NCBI GenBank assembly: GCA_017962085.1
Contig: JAGCWA010000028.1
Location: 62,001 to 126,000, forward strand
From: Paludibacteraceae bacterium
Lineage (GTDB): Bacteria > Bacteroidota > Bacteroidia > Bacteroidales > Paludibacteraceae
Reading direction: 5' to 3'
DNA length: 64,000 nucleotides
Shown here piece by piece: positions 1 to 7,378 of this stretch (its first letter is position 1; every line of letters begins with the position of its first letter). Under the pieces are notes generated by a model. It did not search any database, was not told the DNA's origin, and was given only the letters and a program-made list of their open reading frames with translations. Position numbers and translations under genes: made by a program.

Positions 1-84
1 AATCTCACCGTTCACATCTGTCACCACCACCTTCAAAGTGGTAGAACCGGCATCCAAGCCTATGTGATATATGTTATTCAACAT
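1..84 (-). CDS. Acyl-CoA dehydratase activase-like (BcrA/BadF family), 5' fragment
   Basis: Only the first 28 codons lie in the window, starting at ATG at 84 on the minus strand and running off the left edge. They contain GLDAGSTTLKVVV, the phosphate-1 loop of the ASKHA ATPase fold as seen in activators of 2-hydroxyacyl-CoA dehydratases and benzoyl-CoA reductases. In Bacteroidetes this N-terminus usually belongs to a very large (about 1400 residue) activase fused to dehydratase-like domains; that fusion cannot be checked here. Another ASKHA kinase such as a sugar kinase is possible, but the GSTT...VV spacing favours the BcrA family. Confidence 0.7.
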   Translation of the reverse strand, partial: MLNNIYHIGLDAGSTTLKVVVTDVNGEI

Positions 85-521
85 AAAATAAATCGATTTG
101 GCGCGAAAGTACGAAAACTTTTGCCTTAAAAAAATTATATGCGCCTTCGTTTTACTCCATTCGTCAATAAATAGACATAGAACAACTTCCCCCAACAGAG
201 AGAAATGGCACAAATGAGGAAGAAATAAAAGTGCGGTATCCCAATGTTCACAAGGGGGGAAGCACAGACAAGAATTACAGTAAGGTGCCCCCATCCCGTC
301 CATAAAACAGAATGGCCATTAAAATTAATTTATATATATCAAGAAATAGAACATAATCCACAAAAGCATGGGGAAAAAATTTGTTGCAGAAACGTACAAG
401 CACTAAATTTGGCGAATCGTTCCCACAAAATGAACGACCTCTCCAAAATCGGGTAATGGGTTCTCCCGACGAGGAGAGAGATATATTCAGAACCCGCCTT
501 TTATTTTATAGATTTTACTAT
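85..521. other. Divergent intergenic region
   Basis: This gene-free stretch of 437 bases lies between the minus-strand activase and the plus-strand cargo gene. It is AT-rich. Short open frames here (244-456, and the 5' extension of the next gene from 381) lack ribosome-binding context and protein-like composition. A variant -7 box on the minus strand (TACTTTCG, about 103-110) could serve the activase. I see no convincing -33/-7 pair for the plus-strand gene. The 3' part holds the hairpin listed separately. Confidence 0.5.
458..510 (+). promoter_or_regulatory. Leader hairpin followed by T-rich run
   Basis: GGGTTCT (458-464) pairs perfectly with AGAACCC (489-495), and an inner CTCC/GGAG stem (463-466/473-476) is an alternative. 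The stem is followed by GCCTTTTATTTTA and ends about 25 nt before the start codon at 522. The arrangement resembles an intrinsic terminator or attenuator in the leader. No function is shown. Confidence 0.35.
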
Positions 522-2009
522 ATGAGAAAAGTAGGTTTACTCTTTTTTGCGCTCGCTTCATGCTGCGCTAGTGCGTTTGCGGGTGACGCATACTATCTTA
601 TTAAAGATGGAAAATTCCAGAACGGCGTAACTTTCGCTCCGTTCGAGGATGACGAAAAAACAGACAACGTGATCGAAGAGGGAGACGGTTACGCAACCAT
701 CAAGCACCTTGGTGGTTTCGAGAAGACCCTTGAGACAAGATTATCAGGAATGGACTTCAACATCGGTGGAAAGACCATGGTTATCGAGTATATGGTTGAT
801 GGCATGGACATTTACAACGATGAGAACGGTATCAACGGTGGAAACACTTGCGAGGCTATCTCAAAGCCAACAATCATCATCGAGTGCTTTGACGAAGAAG
901 GCATGTCATGGTTGGACAAGTTCAGTGATGCGACCAATTCAAAAGAGCACCTTCTGAACAAAATTTCCATCGACGGAAAATCAGAAGGATGCGACACGAA
1001 ATGGCAAACATACAGAGAGTATGCTTACCCTTGCAAAAGCAACGCACAGGTGAAAAACATTCTCATCGCATACAAGAGGGAAGTTCCAAAGATTTCAGAA
1101 AGCGTATTGAAAATCAAGAACTTCTACTTCGAGAACGATTATGACAACTACCCAATTTACGGTTGCCAATTCTTGGGAGGTAACTTGTACGAGGAATTCC
1201 AACCATTGTCAGGTATCACTGATGAGTCCATCACTAAGTTGCTCTATCAAGACGGTCTCGCATTACGTTGGGACAGAACCTTATTGCCAGTAGACAGAAA
1301 GGATGCTCAGTTGTTCATCTCTTACGAGGGTGAGCTCAGCGATGGTTCAGGAGTTCCTGCTTCTGAGGTCAATGCGACTTTGGTTATTTTGTCTCCTGCA
1401 TCACAATACAAAGAAGGTTATCCTTACTCAATCTGGTTCGATACAATTCCATTGCCAGAAGAGGCTGCAAAGGAAGGAAAGATTAAAGTAGAATGTCTTG
1501 CAAAGCACTACGGAAAAGAGGTATCATACACCTTGGTAGGAAACGTGAACGGAATTAATCAAGACGAGCTCCTCCCTATCTACATCTCATTCGACAACAG
1601 CACAGAGGCTGTCCCTGCATTCAAGGATTCCATCATCAATGGTACTTGGACCAAAGAAGTGGGCGAAGTCGATGTTCCAGCAGGCGCAAAGAGCATTTTC
1701 GTAGAGTTCCGCCAGAACGAGAAAGTTTCTTACCTTGTAGACAAGTTCTTGATCACTTACAAGAGCAAGAATGGTGTCGCTACTGTTAACGGTGACGGAA
1801 CCACCTTGTCTATCTACCCTAACCCAGTTCTCGACGAGATCGCATTCTATGGCATCGATGAGATCCAAAGCGTAGAGGTTGTTTCCTTGAACGGTGCGGT
1901 TAAGGCTTGCAAGGTAGTGAACAACAAAGTGAACGTTTCTAGCTTGGCAGCTGGCGAATACGCTATCATCGTCAACAAGAACATCACTGGCAAGTTCATC
2001 AAGAAATAA
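522..2009 (+). CDS. Secreted protein with T9SS C-terminal sorting domain
   Basis: Start chosen at 522 because it gives a clean signal peptide (MRKVGLLFFALASCCASAFAG); the frame is open back to 381 but that extension is not protein-like. The mature protein is about 475 residues, with no domain I can name in the main body. The last 74 residues (from about 422) are a type A T9SS sorting domain: the TLSIYPNPV motif, two further beta repeats (VEVVSLNG..., LAAGEYAIIV) and a basic KFIKK end. Established knowledge of TIGR04183-type domains predicts export through SprA, cleavage and surface attachment or release. Codon choice favours T-ending codons (TCT, GCT, GTT) more than the neighbours, suggesting high expression. 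It is monocistronic, with a strong terminator right after it. Confidence 0.85.
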   Translation: MRKVGLLFFALASCCASAFAGDAYYLIKDGKFQNGVTFAPFEDDEKTDNVIEEGDGYATIKHLGGFEKTLETRLSGMDFNIGGKTMVIEYMVDGMDIYNDENGINGGNTCEAISKPTIIIECFDEEGMSWLDKFSDATNSKEHLLNKISIDGKSEGCDTKWQTYREYAYPCKSNAQVKNILIAYKREVPKISESVLKIKNFYFENDYDNYPIYGCQFLGGNLYEEFQPLSGITDESITKLLYQDGLALRWDRTLLPVDRKDAQLFISYEGELSDGSGVPASEVNATLVILSPASQYKEGYPYSIWFDTIPLPEEAAKEGKIKVECLAKHYGKEVSYTLVGNVNGINQDELLPIYISFDNSTEAVPAFKDSIINGTWTKEVGEVDVPAGAKSIFVEFRQNEKVSYLVDKFLITYKSKNGVATVNGDGTTLSIYPNPVLDEIAFYGIDEIQSVEVVSLNGAVKACKVVNNKVNVSSLAAGEYAIIVNKNITGKFIKK

Positions 2010-2030
2010 TCGCTAAGATTATAACTCCCA

Positions 2031-2069
2031 AAGCGGGAAGACGACCAATCGTCTTCCCGCTTTTCTTTT
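2031..2069 (+). terminator. Intrinsic terminator of the T9SS cargo gene
   Basis: A 13-bp perfect stem (2032-2044 with 2049-2061) with a CCAA loop is followed by TTTCTTTTG. It lies 22 nt after the stop codon at 2009. Confidence 0.92.
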
Positions 2070-2112
2070 GCCCTTTCCCAAAAGGATATGACAGTCGAAA
2101 ATTTTTCGCATT

Positions 2113-2142
2113 TTTGTTTTGTGATTTTTTTTCAGATATTTG
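2113..2142 (+). promoter_or_regulatory. Bacteroidetes-type promoter for a candidate small RNA
   Basis: TTTG (2113-2116), an 18-nt spacer and GATATTTG (2135-2142; one mismatch to TAnnTTTG). Predicted start is near 2149. It faces a short transcript ending at the hairpin at 2192-2213, with no credible reading frame between. Confidence 0.5.
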
Positions 2143-2145
2143 TAT

Positions 2146-2220
2146 GGGCAATTTACAAAGGGCGCGGCCTTCCAAGCTCCTCTTGCCTAAAAGCGATGAT
2201 TCACCTCATCGCTTTTTTGT
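2146..2220 (+). ncRNA. Candidate small RNA, about 70-75 nt
   Basis: Between the promoter at 2113-2142 and a terminator the sequence folds on itself: GGGCAA (2146-2151) pairs with TTGCCT (2183-2188), enclosing AAGG/CCTT (2158-2161/2168-2171), and the transcript would end in the hairpin AGCGATGA/TCATCGCT (2192-2199/2206-2213) plus six T. I do not recognise an RNA family. Evidence is by eye only. An alternative is that this is a short untranslated leader with an unrelated terminator. Confidence 0.45.
2191..2220 (+). terminator. Intrinsic terminator
   Basis: An 8-bp perfect stem (2192-2199/2206-2213) with a 6-nt loop is followed by TTTTTTGTT. It has no coding gene directly upstream; the nearest (ending at 2009) already has its own terminator. 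Confidence 0.85.
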
Positions 2221-2597
2221 TATAGAGAAGAAACAACAACACGGGGAAAACCATAAAACTGAAACACGAACATGGAATTTGAAGGATTATCCCTCAAGAA
2301 TCGCATGGAGTAACGCTCTAAAATCAGCAACAGATTCAACTGACATGAAAAAGGAGATAAATTCAGGACCCAGTCTTTTAGAATTACTCAGAAAATAGCC
2401 GTTAGAATCCACACAACAAAAGCGAGAGAACCGCCAAGGCTTCCCGCTTCGATTTCACCACTTTATCTGCCCATATTCGCATTTTCGACTCGTCGCCCAT
2501 GCATCCCTGACGACACCCTCACAAAAACGCGGCAGAGAGGAGAAAAAAGGATGACGGGAGTGCCGTTATGGATTAAGGATTTCAACCCATAATCACA
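2221..2597. other. Gene-free stretch downstream of trkH
   Basis: Nothing recognisable is seen in about 377 bases apart from a weak inverted repeat (TTATGG/CCATAA, 2563-2594 region) just past the 3' end of trkH, which may help end that transcript. A 94-codon open frame covering 2114-2398 overlaps the candidate small RNA and looks random. Confidence 0.4.
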
Positions 2598-4064
2598 TCA
2601 CCTCAGCTTCCAGAAATGGGAGGTGAAGAGCAACAAGATTGTATAGATTTCCAAACGGCCAATCAGCATCAACACCGAAAGCACCCACTTACCAGCGATA
2701 GGCACATCAGCGAAATTAGCCGCAGGACCTGTGATACCGAAACCTGGTCCATTGTTCGAGATGGCGGAAAGACAGGAGCCAAACGCCGTGTCAAAGTCCA
2801 GGCCTGTCATCGTCAGGACGAACGTCCCCGCCAAAAAGAGTAAGGCGAAGATGAAGAAGAAAGCCAAGACACGCACCACCAATTCCATCGACATCAATCG
2901 GGAGGAGACCTTCAAAGGGAGAATAGCGTTAGGATGGGAATGCAGACGCAGCTCATTCCCCGCATTCTTCACAGCGATGATGAGACGAATCAGTTTCGCA
3001 CCTCCACTGGAGGAGCCCGCACAGGCGCCACTGAACATCATAATGGCGGTAGGAATCCAGAAAGGAGCACCCCACCCGACATAGTCGCAATAACTGCCCT
3101 GATAGCCACAAGAGGAAAAGATGCTCGTCACATGAAACAGAGCCGCCCTAAAAGCACCCTCATAAGTGGAAGGCATCTGCGCCGTCAACACATGGCAAGG
3201 GTTTTTCACCAACAAAATATAAAAGATAAAGACAAGCACCAACGTGAAAATACCATACCAGTGAAACTCCTCATTGACACGGAAGACCTTCCAATCCCCC
3301 GTACTCGCCATGAAATAAAGTGCGAAGTTCACACCCGCCAAGAACATGAAAATAGAAGCCACATACTCCAAATAAGGGGAGTTGAAATAGGCGAAGTTAG
3401 CCTGATGCGTACTGAACCCACCCGTCCCGACGGTTGTCATGGAATGGCACACCGCATCATAGAGAGACATCGGTCCGATAAAGTAGAACAAGGCACAAAC
3501 GACTGTCAACACGGCATATATGAGGAAGATACCCCTGGCCGTCTCCTGCGTCTTCGGACGAAGCTTACGCATGGAAACACTCGTGGCCTCCGTGGAGAAC
3601 AACTGCGCGTTATTTCGGTTATAGGAAGGAAGCAAGGCGATGGAAAACAACATGATACCCAATCCGCCCATCCATTGCTGCACACTGCGCCAGAAGAGGA
3701 TACCATGGGGTTGCTCCTCGATATTATTCAGCACCGAAGCCCCCGTCGTCGTAAAACCGGACATCGTCTCGAAAAACGCATCCGCCACCGTGTCGGTCGT
3801 CCCGTAGATGATGAACGGGAGCATACCGAAAAGGGAGAAGACCACCCATGCTCCGGAAATGATGATATAACAATCCTTTCGGGTCAGAGAGCCTCTGTTT
3901 TTCCTATTGGACAAGAAAAGGAATCCACCGCAGGCACCAGCCATGCACGTAGGCACCAGCAAGGCAAACAAATCCGCCTCGCCATAGCAAAGCGAAACAA
4001 TGGTGGAGAGCGCCATGAACATAGCCTCCATCAAAAGGAGAACGCCAAAAACCTTTTTTTTCAT
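2598..4064 (-). CDS. trkH: Potassium uptake channel subunit TrkH/KtrB type
   Basis: 488 residues, the usual length for TrkH. The protein is a polytopic inner-membrane K+ translocator with four M1-P-M2 repeats. The four selectivity-filter loops are visible: TTTGASV, TVGTGGFST, SSCGYQG and SNNGPGFG, each with the filter glycine. In other bacteria the pore is gated by the cytoplasmic NAD(H)/ATP-binding TrkA ring; no trkA lies nearby. It is the last gene of a probable rbfA-lolC-trkH unit, 28 nt after the lolC-like stop. K+ import is also a classic c-di-AMP target, and a diadenylate cyclase is encoded at 17815. Confidence 0.93.
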   Translation of the reverse strand: MKKKVFGVLLLMEAMFMALSTIVSLCYGEADLFALLVPTCMAGACGGFLFLSNRKNRGSLTRKDCYIIISGAWVVFSLFGMLPFIIYGTTDTVADAFFETMSGFTTTGASVLNNIEEQPHGILFWRSVQQWMGGLGIMLFSIALLPSYNRNNAQLFSTEATSVSMRKLRPKTQETARGIFLIYAVLTVVCALFYFIGPMSLYDAVCHSMTTVGTGGFSTHQANFAYFNSPYLEYVASIFMFLAGVNFALYFMASTGDWKVFRVNEEFHWYGIFTLVLVFIFYILLVKNPCHVLTAQMPSTYEGAFRAALFHVTSIFSSCGYQGSYCDYVGWGAPFWIPTAIMMFSGACAGSSSGGAKLIRLIIAVKNAGNELRLHSHPNAILPLKVSSRLMSMELVVRVLAFFFIFALLFLAGTFVLTMTGLDFDTAFGSCLSAISNNGPGFGITGPAANFADVPIAGKWVLSVLMLIGRLEIYTILLLFTSHFWKLR

Positions 4065-4092
4065 CTTATTACCAACACTCCATTTAAAGAAA

Positions 4093-5319
4093 CTAAGTGG
4101 TTTTCCGCCCCATATACTTTGTCGGGAACCATGAGATAAGCAAACCTATCAGCAGGGAAGAGAGCAGGACGACCACAACATCAGAGAAACTAATGCTAAT
4201 CGGATATGCGTCCACAACAAAACCTCCATCCTCACCATTACCAAGCTTGATAACTCCCAACCACTTCTGCAAACCGCAGAGAATCAATCCTATAGAAACA
4301 CCTATAATCGTTCCGAACACGGATATCAGCCAACCCTCCAGCAAGAAGACACGGCGGACAAATCCGTTGGTGGCTCCCATGTTGCGCAAGGTGTCGATAT
4401 CCTCCTTCTTCTCCAATATCAGCATGGTGAGCGACCCCACCAGATTGAACACCGCTATCAGTAGAATAAAGACCAAGATGAGGAAGGAAATCCACTTCTC
4501 TATCTTCATCATCCGATAGAAATCCTCATGTTGCTGCTCCTTTCCCTGCACCTTGAACGATGGGCCCAATGTTTCGGACACCGCACGCAAAGCCTCGTCC
4601 ACATCGACATTCGGACTCAATTTAAGCTCCAGCGACGTGACCTCATCCTCCGCATACCCCAACAACCTGCGGGCGAAAGAGAGATCCACAAAAGCATATT
4701 TGGAGTCGATTTCCAACTGGTTGGTCCCATAGATACCCACGACGAACAACTGCTGCTCCTCGAAGCCCTTCTCAGGATTCGCCAAGTTGATCTGCACATT
4801 ATGTTTAGGCACGTATAAGGAGACGGGGCGGGTGAAACCCAACGCCACATCAATCTGATTGGCCAGTGCCCCTCCGATGACCATACCGTATTCATCTTCT
4901 TCCCGCAAGACAAACTGACCCACCTGCATCACCTCGTTCACGTTCGTCAGCCGGGCGTACGAGTCGGAGACGCCCTTCACCGTGACCATCGTCTGCCGCT
5001 CATCATTCCGAATCAAGGCATTCTCCTCCAGGACATCGCAAGCGACCTCCACGAAATCGAGGGATTTCACCTTCTGGACACGCTCGTCCGAAACGCTGAA
5101 ACTCTTTCCCTCGACCGCAGTGATCCTAACATCAGGATCGAAAGCATTGAACAAGTCCTGGATCAGTTGCTGGAAGCCATTGTAGCCAGAGAGCACACAA
5201 ATCAGGGCCATCGTAGCCACACAGATGCCACCCGCACAGATGGAGGAGATGACATTGATGGCATTATGGTCTTTGCGTGAAAAAAGATACCTTAAAGCTA
5301 TGAATAACTGTAGCCTCAT
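4093..5319 (-). CDS. LolC/LolE-type lipoprotein-release ABC permease
   Basis: 408 residues with the family topology: one N-terminal membrane helix after MRLQLFIALRYLFSRK, a large periplasmic MacB-like domain (about 45-265) and three C-terminal FtsX-type helices ending in SWFPTKYMG. The family extracts outer-membrane lipoproteins from the inner membrane using the ATPase LolD. A LolD-like ATPase is encoded far away at 18581, the common Bacteroidetes arrangement. The ATG overlaps the rbfA stop as ATGA, so translation is probably coupled. LolC versus LolE identity cannot be separated because Bacteroidetes often carry a single type. Confidence 0.88.
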   Translation of the reverse strand: MRLQLFIALRYLFSRKDHNAINVISSICAGGICVATMALICVLSGYNGFQQLIQDLFNAFDPDVRITAVEGKSFSVSDERVQKVKSLDFVEVACDVLEENALIRNDERQTMVTVKGVSDSYARLTNVNEVMQVGQFVLREEDEYGMVIGGALANQIDVALGFTRPVSLYVPKHNVQINLANPEKGFEEQQLFVVGIYGTNQLEIDSKYAFVDLSFARRLLGYAEDEVTSLELKLSPNVDVDEALRAVSETLGPSFKVQGKEQQHEDFYRMMKIEKWISFLILVFILLIAVFNLVGSLTMLILEKKEDIDTLRNMGATNGFVRRVFLLEGWLISVFGTIIGVSIGLILCGLQKWLGVIKLGNGEDGGFVVDAYPISISFSDVVVVLLSSLLIGLLISWFPTKYMGRKTT

Positions 5320-5660
5320 TTCTTATCCAAACCCAAAAGGCGGTCTATATTCTCCAGATAGTCGAGCGAATCATCCAGGAAGAAATGCAGTTCAGGCACC
5401 TGACGCAGTTGGTAACGGGTACGCTGGGAGAGGTCGTACCGAATCGACTTGGTAGCCCCCTGTATCATCTCCAGGAACTCCGTCTGCTTCTCACTTGGGA
5501 AAATGCTCAAGTAAACCTTGGCGACGCTAAGGTCAGGCGACACGGAAACCGACGTCACGGAAATCAGCACCCCACCCTGGGACTTCGTGAACTTCTGAAA
5601 AATATCGCCCAATTCCTTTTGGACGAGCCTATCTATCTTGTTTTTTCTTGTTGATTCCAT
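5316..5660 (-). CDS. rbfA: Ribosome-binding factor A
   Basis: 114 residues, typical RbfA length. The N-terminal KNKIDRLVQKELGDIFQ helix and VSVSPDLSVAKVYLSIF strand with its central Asp-Leu-Ser match the KH-like fold that binds the immature 30S subunit during 16S 5'-end processing and cold adaptation. It heads the minus-strand unit with the lolC-like permease (4-nt overlap) and trkH, driven from the palindromic -7 region at 5680-5699, which leaves a 5' leader of only about 20 nt. Confidence 0.95.
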   Translation of the reverse strand: MESTRKNKIDRLVQKELGDIFQKFTKSQGGVLISVTSVSVSPDLSVAKVYLSIFPSEKQTEFLEMIQGATKSIRYDLSQRTRYQLRQVPELHFFLDDSLDYLENIDRLLGLDKK

Positions 5661-5679
5661 CGCATTCTAAACATTAATA

Positions 5680-5699
5680 ATTACCTTTGCAAAGGTAAT
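5680..5699. promoter_or_regulatory. Palindromic divergent -7 region between rbfA and dprA
   Basis: ATTACCTTTG followed directly by its exact reverse complement forms a perfect 20-bp palindrome. It places a TACCTTTG (-7, TAnnTTTG) box on each strand: 5682-5689 for dprA and 5690-5697 read backwards for rbfA. A weak -33-like TTTA lies 21 nt away for the rbfA direction; none is clear for dprA. Confidence 0.6.
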
Positions 5700-5772
5700 A
5701 TAAAAATCGTATCTGTGGTAAAGCGAAGGCAAGACTACCAAAAATACGGAAATTTCTATTTGTTTACACAGC

Positions 5773-6885
5773 ATGGAACAAGATTTATTGTATCAAATCG
5801 CCCTGACGATGGCGAAAGGCGTGGGCACCCATACCATCAGAAAACTCGTCGGCATATTAGGCAGTGAAAAAGAGGTGATCCAATGTCCGCACAAGGAGTT
5901 GGAGAACATTCCGGGAATCGGCACCATAACCGCCAAAAGCATCAAAGACCCACTGCTCCTGAAACGGGCGGAGAAAGAGATCCGTTTCCTGCAAAAGGCA
6001 GGTGCGAAAGCGATTCCTTTCAGCGACGAAGAATACCCTCAACGGATGAAGGAGTGCGTCGACGCCCCCTACATCTTGTACACGAAAGGGGAGATGTCAA
6101 TGAACGGAGACCACTTCATCGGAATCGTCGGCACACGCAAGATGAGTCCCTACGGGAAGTCCGTCTGCGAAGAAATAATCACCTCCCTGGCTAAGAAATA
6201 CCCGGACTTGAGCGTCATCAGCGGACTCGCTTACGGAGTGGACGGATGCGCCCATAAAAAGGCGGTGGATTTAGGCATCCAGACAATCGGTGTGGTCGGA
6301 CACGGACTCGACATGATCTACCCCGCAAGGCATAGGGCATTGTCGTACAAAATGATGGAGAGGGGTGGCATCGTGACGGAGTTCCGCTCGGAATGCATTG
6401 TGGACAAGAAAAACTTTGTCTCCAGGAACCGTATCATCGCCGGACTATGTGACGTCATCCTCGTCGTGGAGTCCGGGGAGAAGGGAGGGGCTCTCTTCAC
6501 CGCAGAATTCGCCAACTCATACAACAAGGACGTATGCGCCATACCCGGACGCATAGGAGACCCCTACTCGGCGGGGTGCAACAAACTTATCAAAAGCAAC
6601 CAAGCGACCATGGTGGAGAGTGCGGAGGAGATCGAACAGCTGATGAACTGGGACATCAAAGAAAAGGAACAACCCTCCATGAACATATCCCGCTTCATGC
6701 AATTGACAGACCAAGAGAGGATCATCGTGGAGGCGCTTCAGATGGACGAAAAAATGGACATGAACCAACTGACGAGGAAAACAGCGATCCCCTTCAGCCA
6801 ATTATCCTCCCTGCTTTTCGACATGGAGATGAAGGACCTCGTCTGCTCGGCTCCCGGCAACATCTACTTCCTACCCAGGCACTAA
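5773..6885 (+). CDS. dprA: DNA processing protein DprA/Smf
   Basis: 370 residues. An N-terminal helix-hairpin-helix segment (IPGIGTITAKSI, about 47-58) precedes the Rossmann-like core with the signature GIVGTRKMSPYG, VISGLAYGVDGCAH, VVGHGLDMIYP and GGALFTAEFA, and ends in a winged-helix-like DprA C-domain. DprA binds incoming single-stranded DNA and loads RecA during natural transformation. The gene is single, facing rbfA, and converges on the TonB-domain gene. Confidence 0.96.
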   Translation: MEQDLLYQIALTMAKGVGTHTIRKLVGILGSEKEVIQCPHKELENIPGIGTITAKSIKDPLLLKRAEKEIRFLQKAGAKAIPFSDEEYPQRMKECVDAPYILYTKGEMSMNGDHFIGIVGTRKMSPYGKSVCEEIITSLAKKYPDLSVISGLAYGVDGCAHKKAVDLGIQTIGVVGHGLDMIYPARHRALSYKMMERGGIVTEFRSECIVDKKNFVSRNRIIAGLCDVILVVESGEKGGALFTAEFANSYNKDVCAIPGRIGDPYSAGCNKLIKSNQATMVESAEEIEQLMNWDIKEKEQPSMNISRFMQLTDQERIIVEALQMDEKMDMNQLTRKTAIPFSQLSSLLFDMEMKDLVCSAPGNIYFLPRH

Positions 6886-6890
6886 CAACA

Positions 6891-6926
6891 AAAAAAGGGA
6901 CGTTGGATCCATTCTCCAACGCCCCT
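6891..6926. terminator. Terminator between convergent dprA and TonB-domain gene
   Basis: A stem of AGGG-CGTTGGA with TCCAACG-CCCT (6896-6907/6915-6926) has a 7-nt loop. Read on the minus strand it is followed by TTTTTTTGTTGTT, so it terminates the TonB-domain gene best; it may also stop dprA transcripts. Confidence 0.82.
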
Positions 6927-6951
6927 CTGAATTTATTCACGCAGACTGCAT

Positions 6952-7365
6952 CTACTTTTCCAGAACCTTATTAGGCAAATGGAATACTATCGGCAACGTC
7001 AGCGCGGTACGTACTTCCTTCCCATCCTTCATGGCTGGTGTCCACTTAGGCATGTTGCGCACCACACGCATCGCCTCTTCGTCCAAGGCGTTAGTAACAC
7101 CTTTCTCCACCTTCACATTTTGAATGGAGCCATCCGTTTCGACCACAAACGAGACAAAGACCTTGCCTATCTCGTTGTTCTTTACGGCCGATTCAGGATA
7201 TTTCACATTAGCTTGCAAATAGCTCGCCAGCGCATCGTTTCCACCAGGGAATGAAGCCTTCTTGATGAGACCATCCTTATCCGAGGCAAACGAAAAAGTG
7301 GCACAGCACACAAAGGCGAAGAAAGCCAAAACTATTTTCCAATTAAAACGATTCATAACAGTCAT
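6952..7365 (-). CDS. Secreted TonB C-terminal domain protein
   Basis: 137 residues; the start could also be the Met at 7356 (MNRFNWK...). A signal peptide (KIVLAFFAFVCCATFSFAS) is followed by one TonB-C domain with YPESAVKNNEIGKVFVSFVVETDGSIQNVKV and ALDEEAMRVVRNMPKWTPA. Energy-transducing TonB has an uncleaved anchor and a proline-rich spanner; both are absent, so this is probably a periplasmic TonB-C domain protein rather than a full TonB. It sits 13 nt behind the nucleoside kinase gene and probably shares its transcript. Confidence 0.85.
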   Translation of the reverse strand: MTVMNRFNWKIVLAFFAFVCCATFSFASDKDGLIKKASFPGGNDALASYLQANVKYPESAVKNNEIGKVFVSFVVETDGSIQNVKVEKGVTNALDEEAMRVVRNMPKWTPAMKDGKEVRTALTLPIVFHLPNKVLEK

Positions 7366-7378
7366 TGCACTTTAAAGA

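Noticed and set aside
2114-2398. A 94-codon open frame on the plus strand
   Set aside because: It overlaps the candidate small RNA and its terminator, has no ribosome-binding context and its composition looks random.
2934-4139. A 401-codon open frame opposite trkH
   Set aside because: It is the complementary strand of a clearly identified gene; the peptide is rich in Arg, His and Pro as expected from antisense reading.
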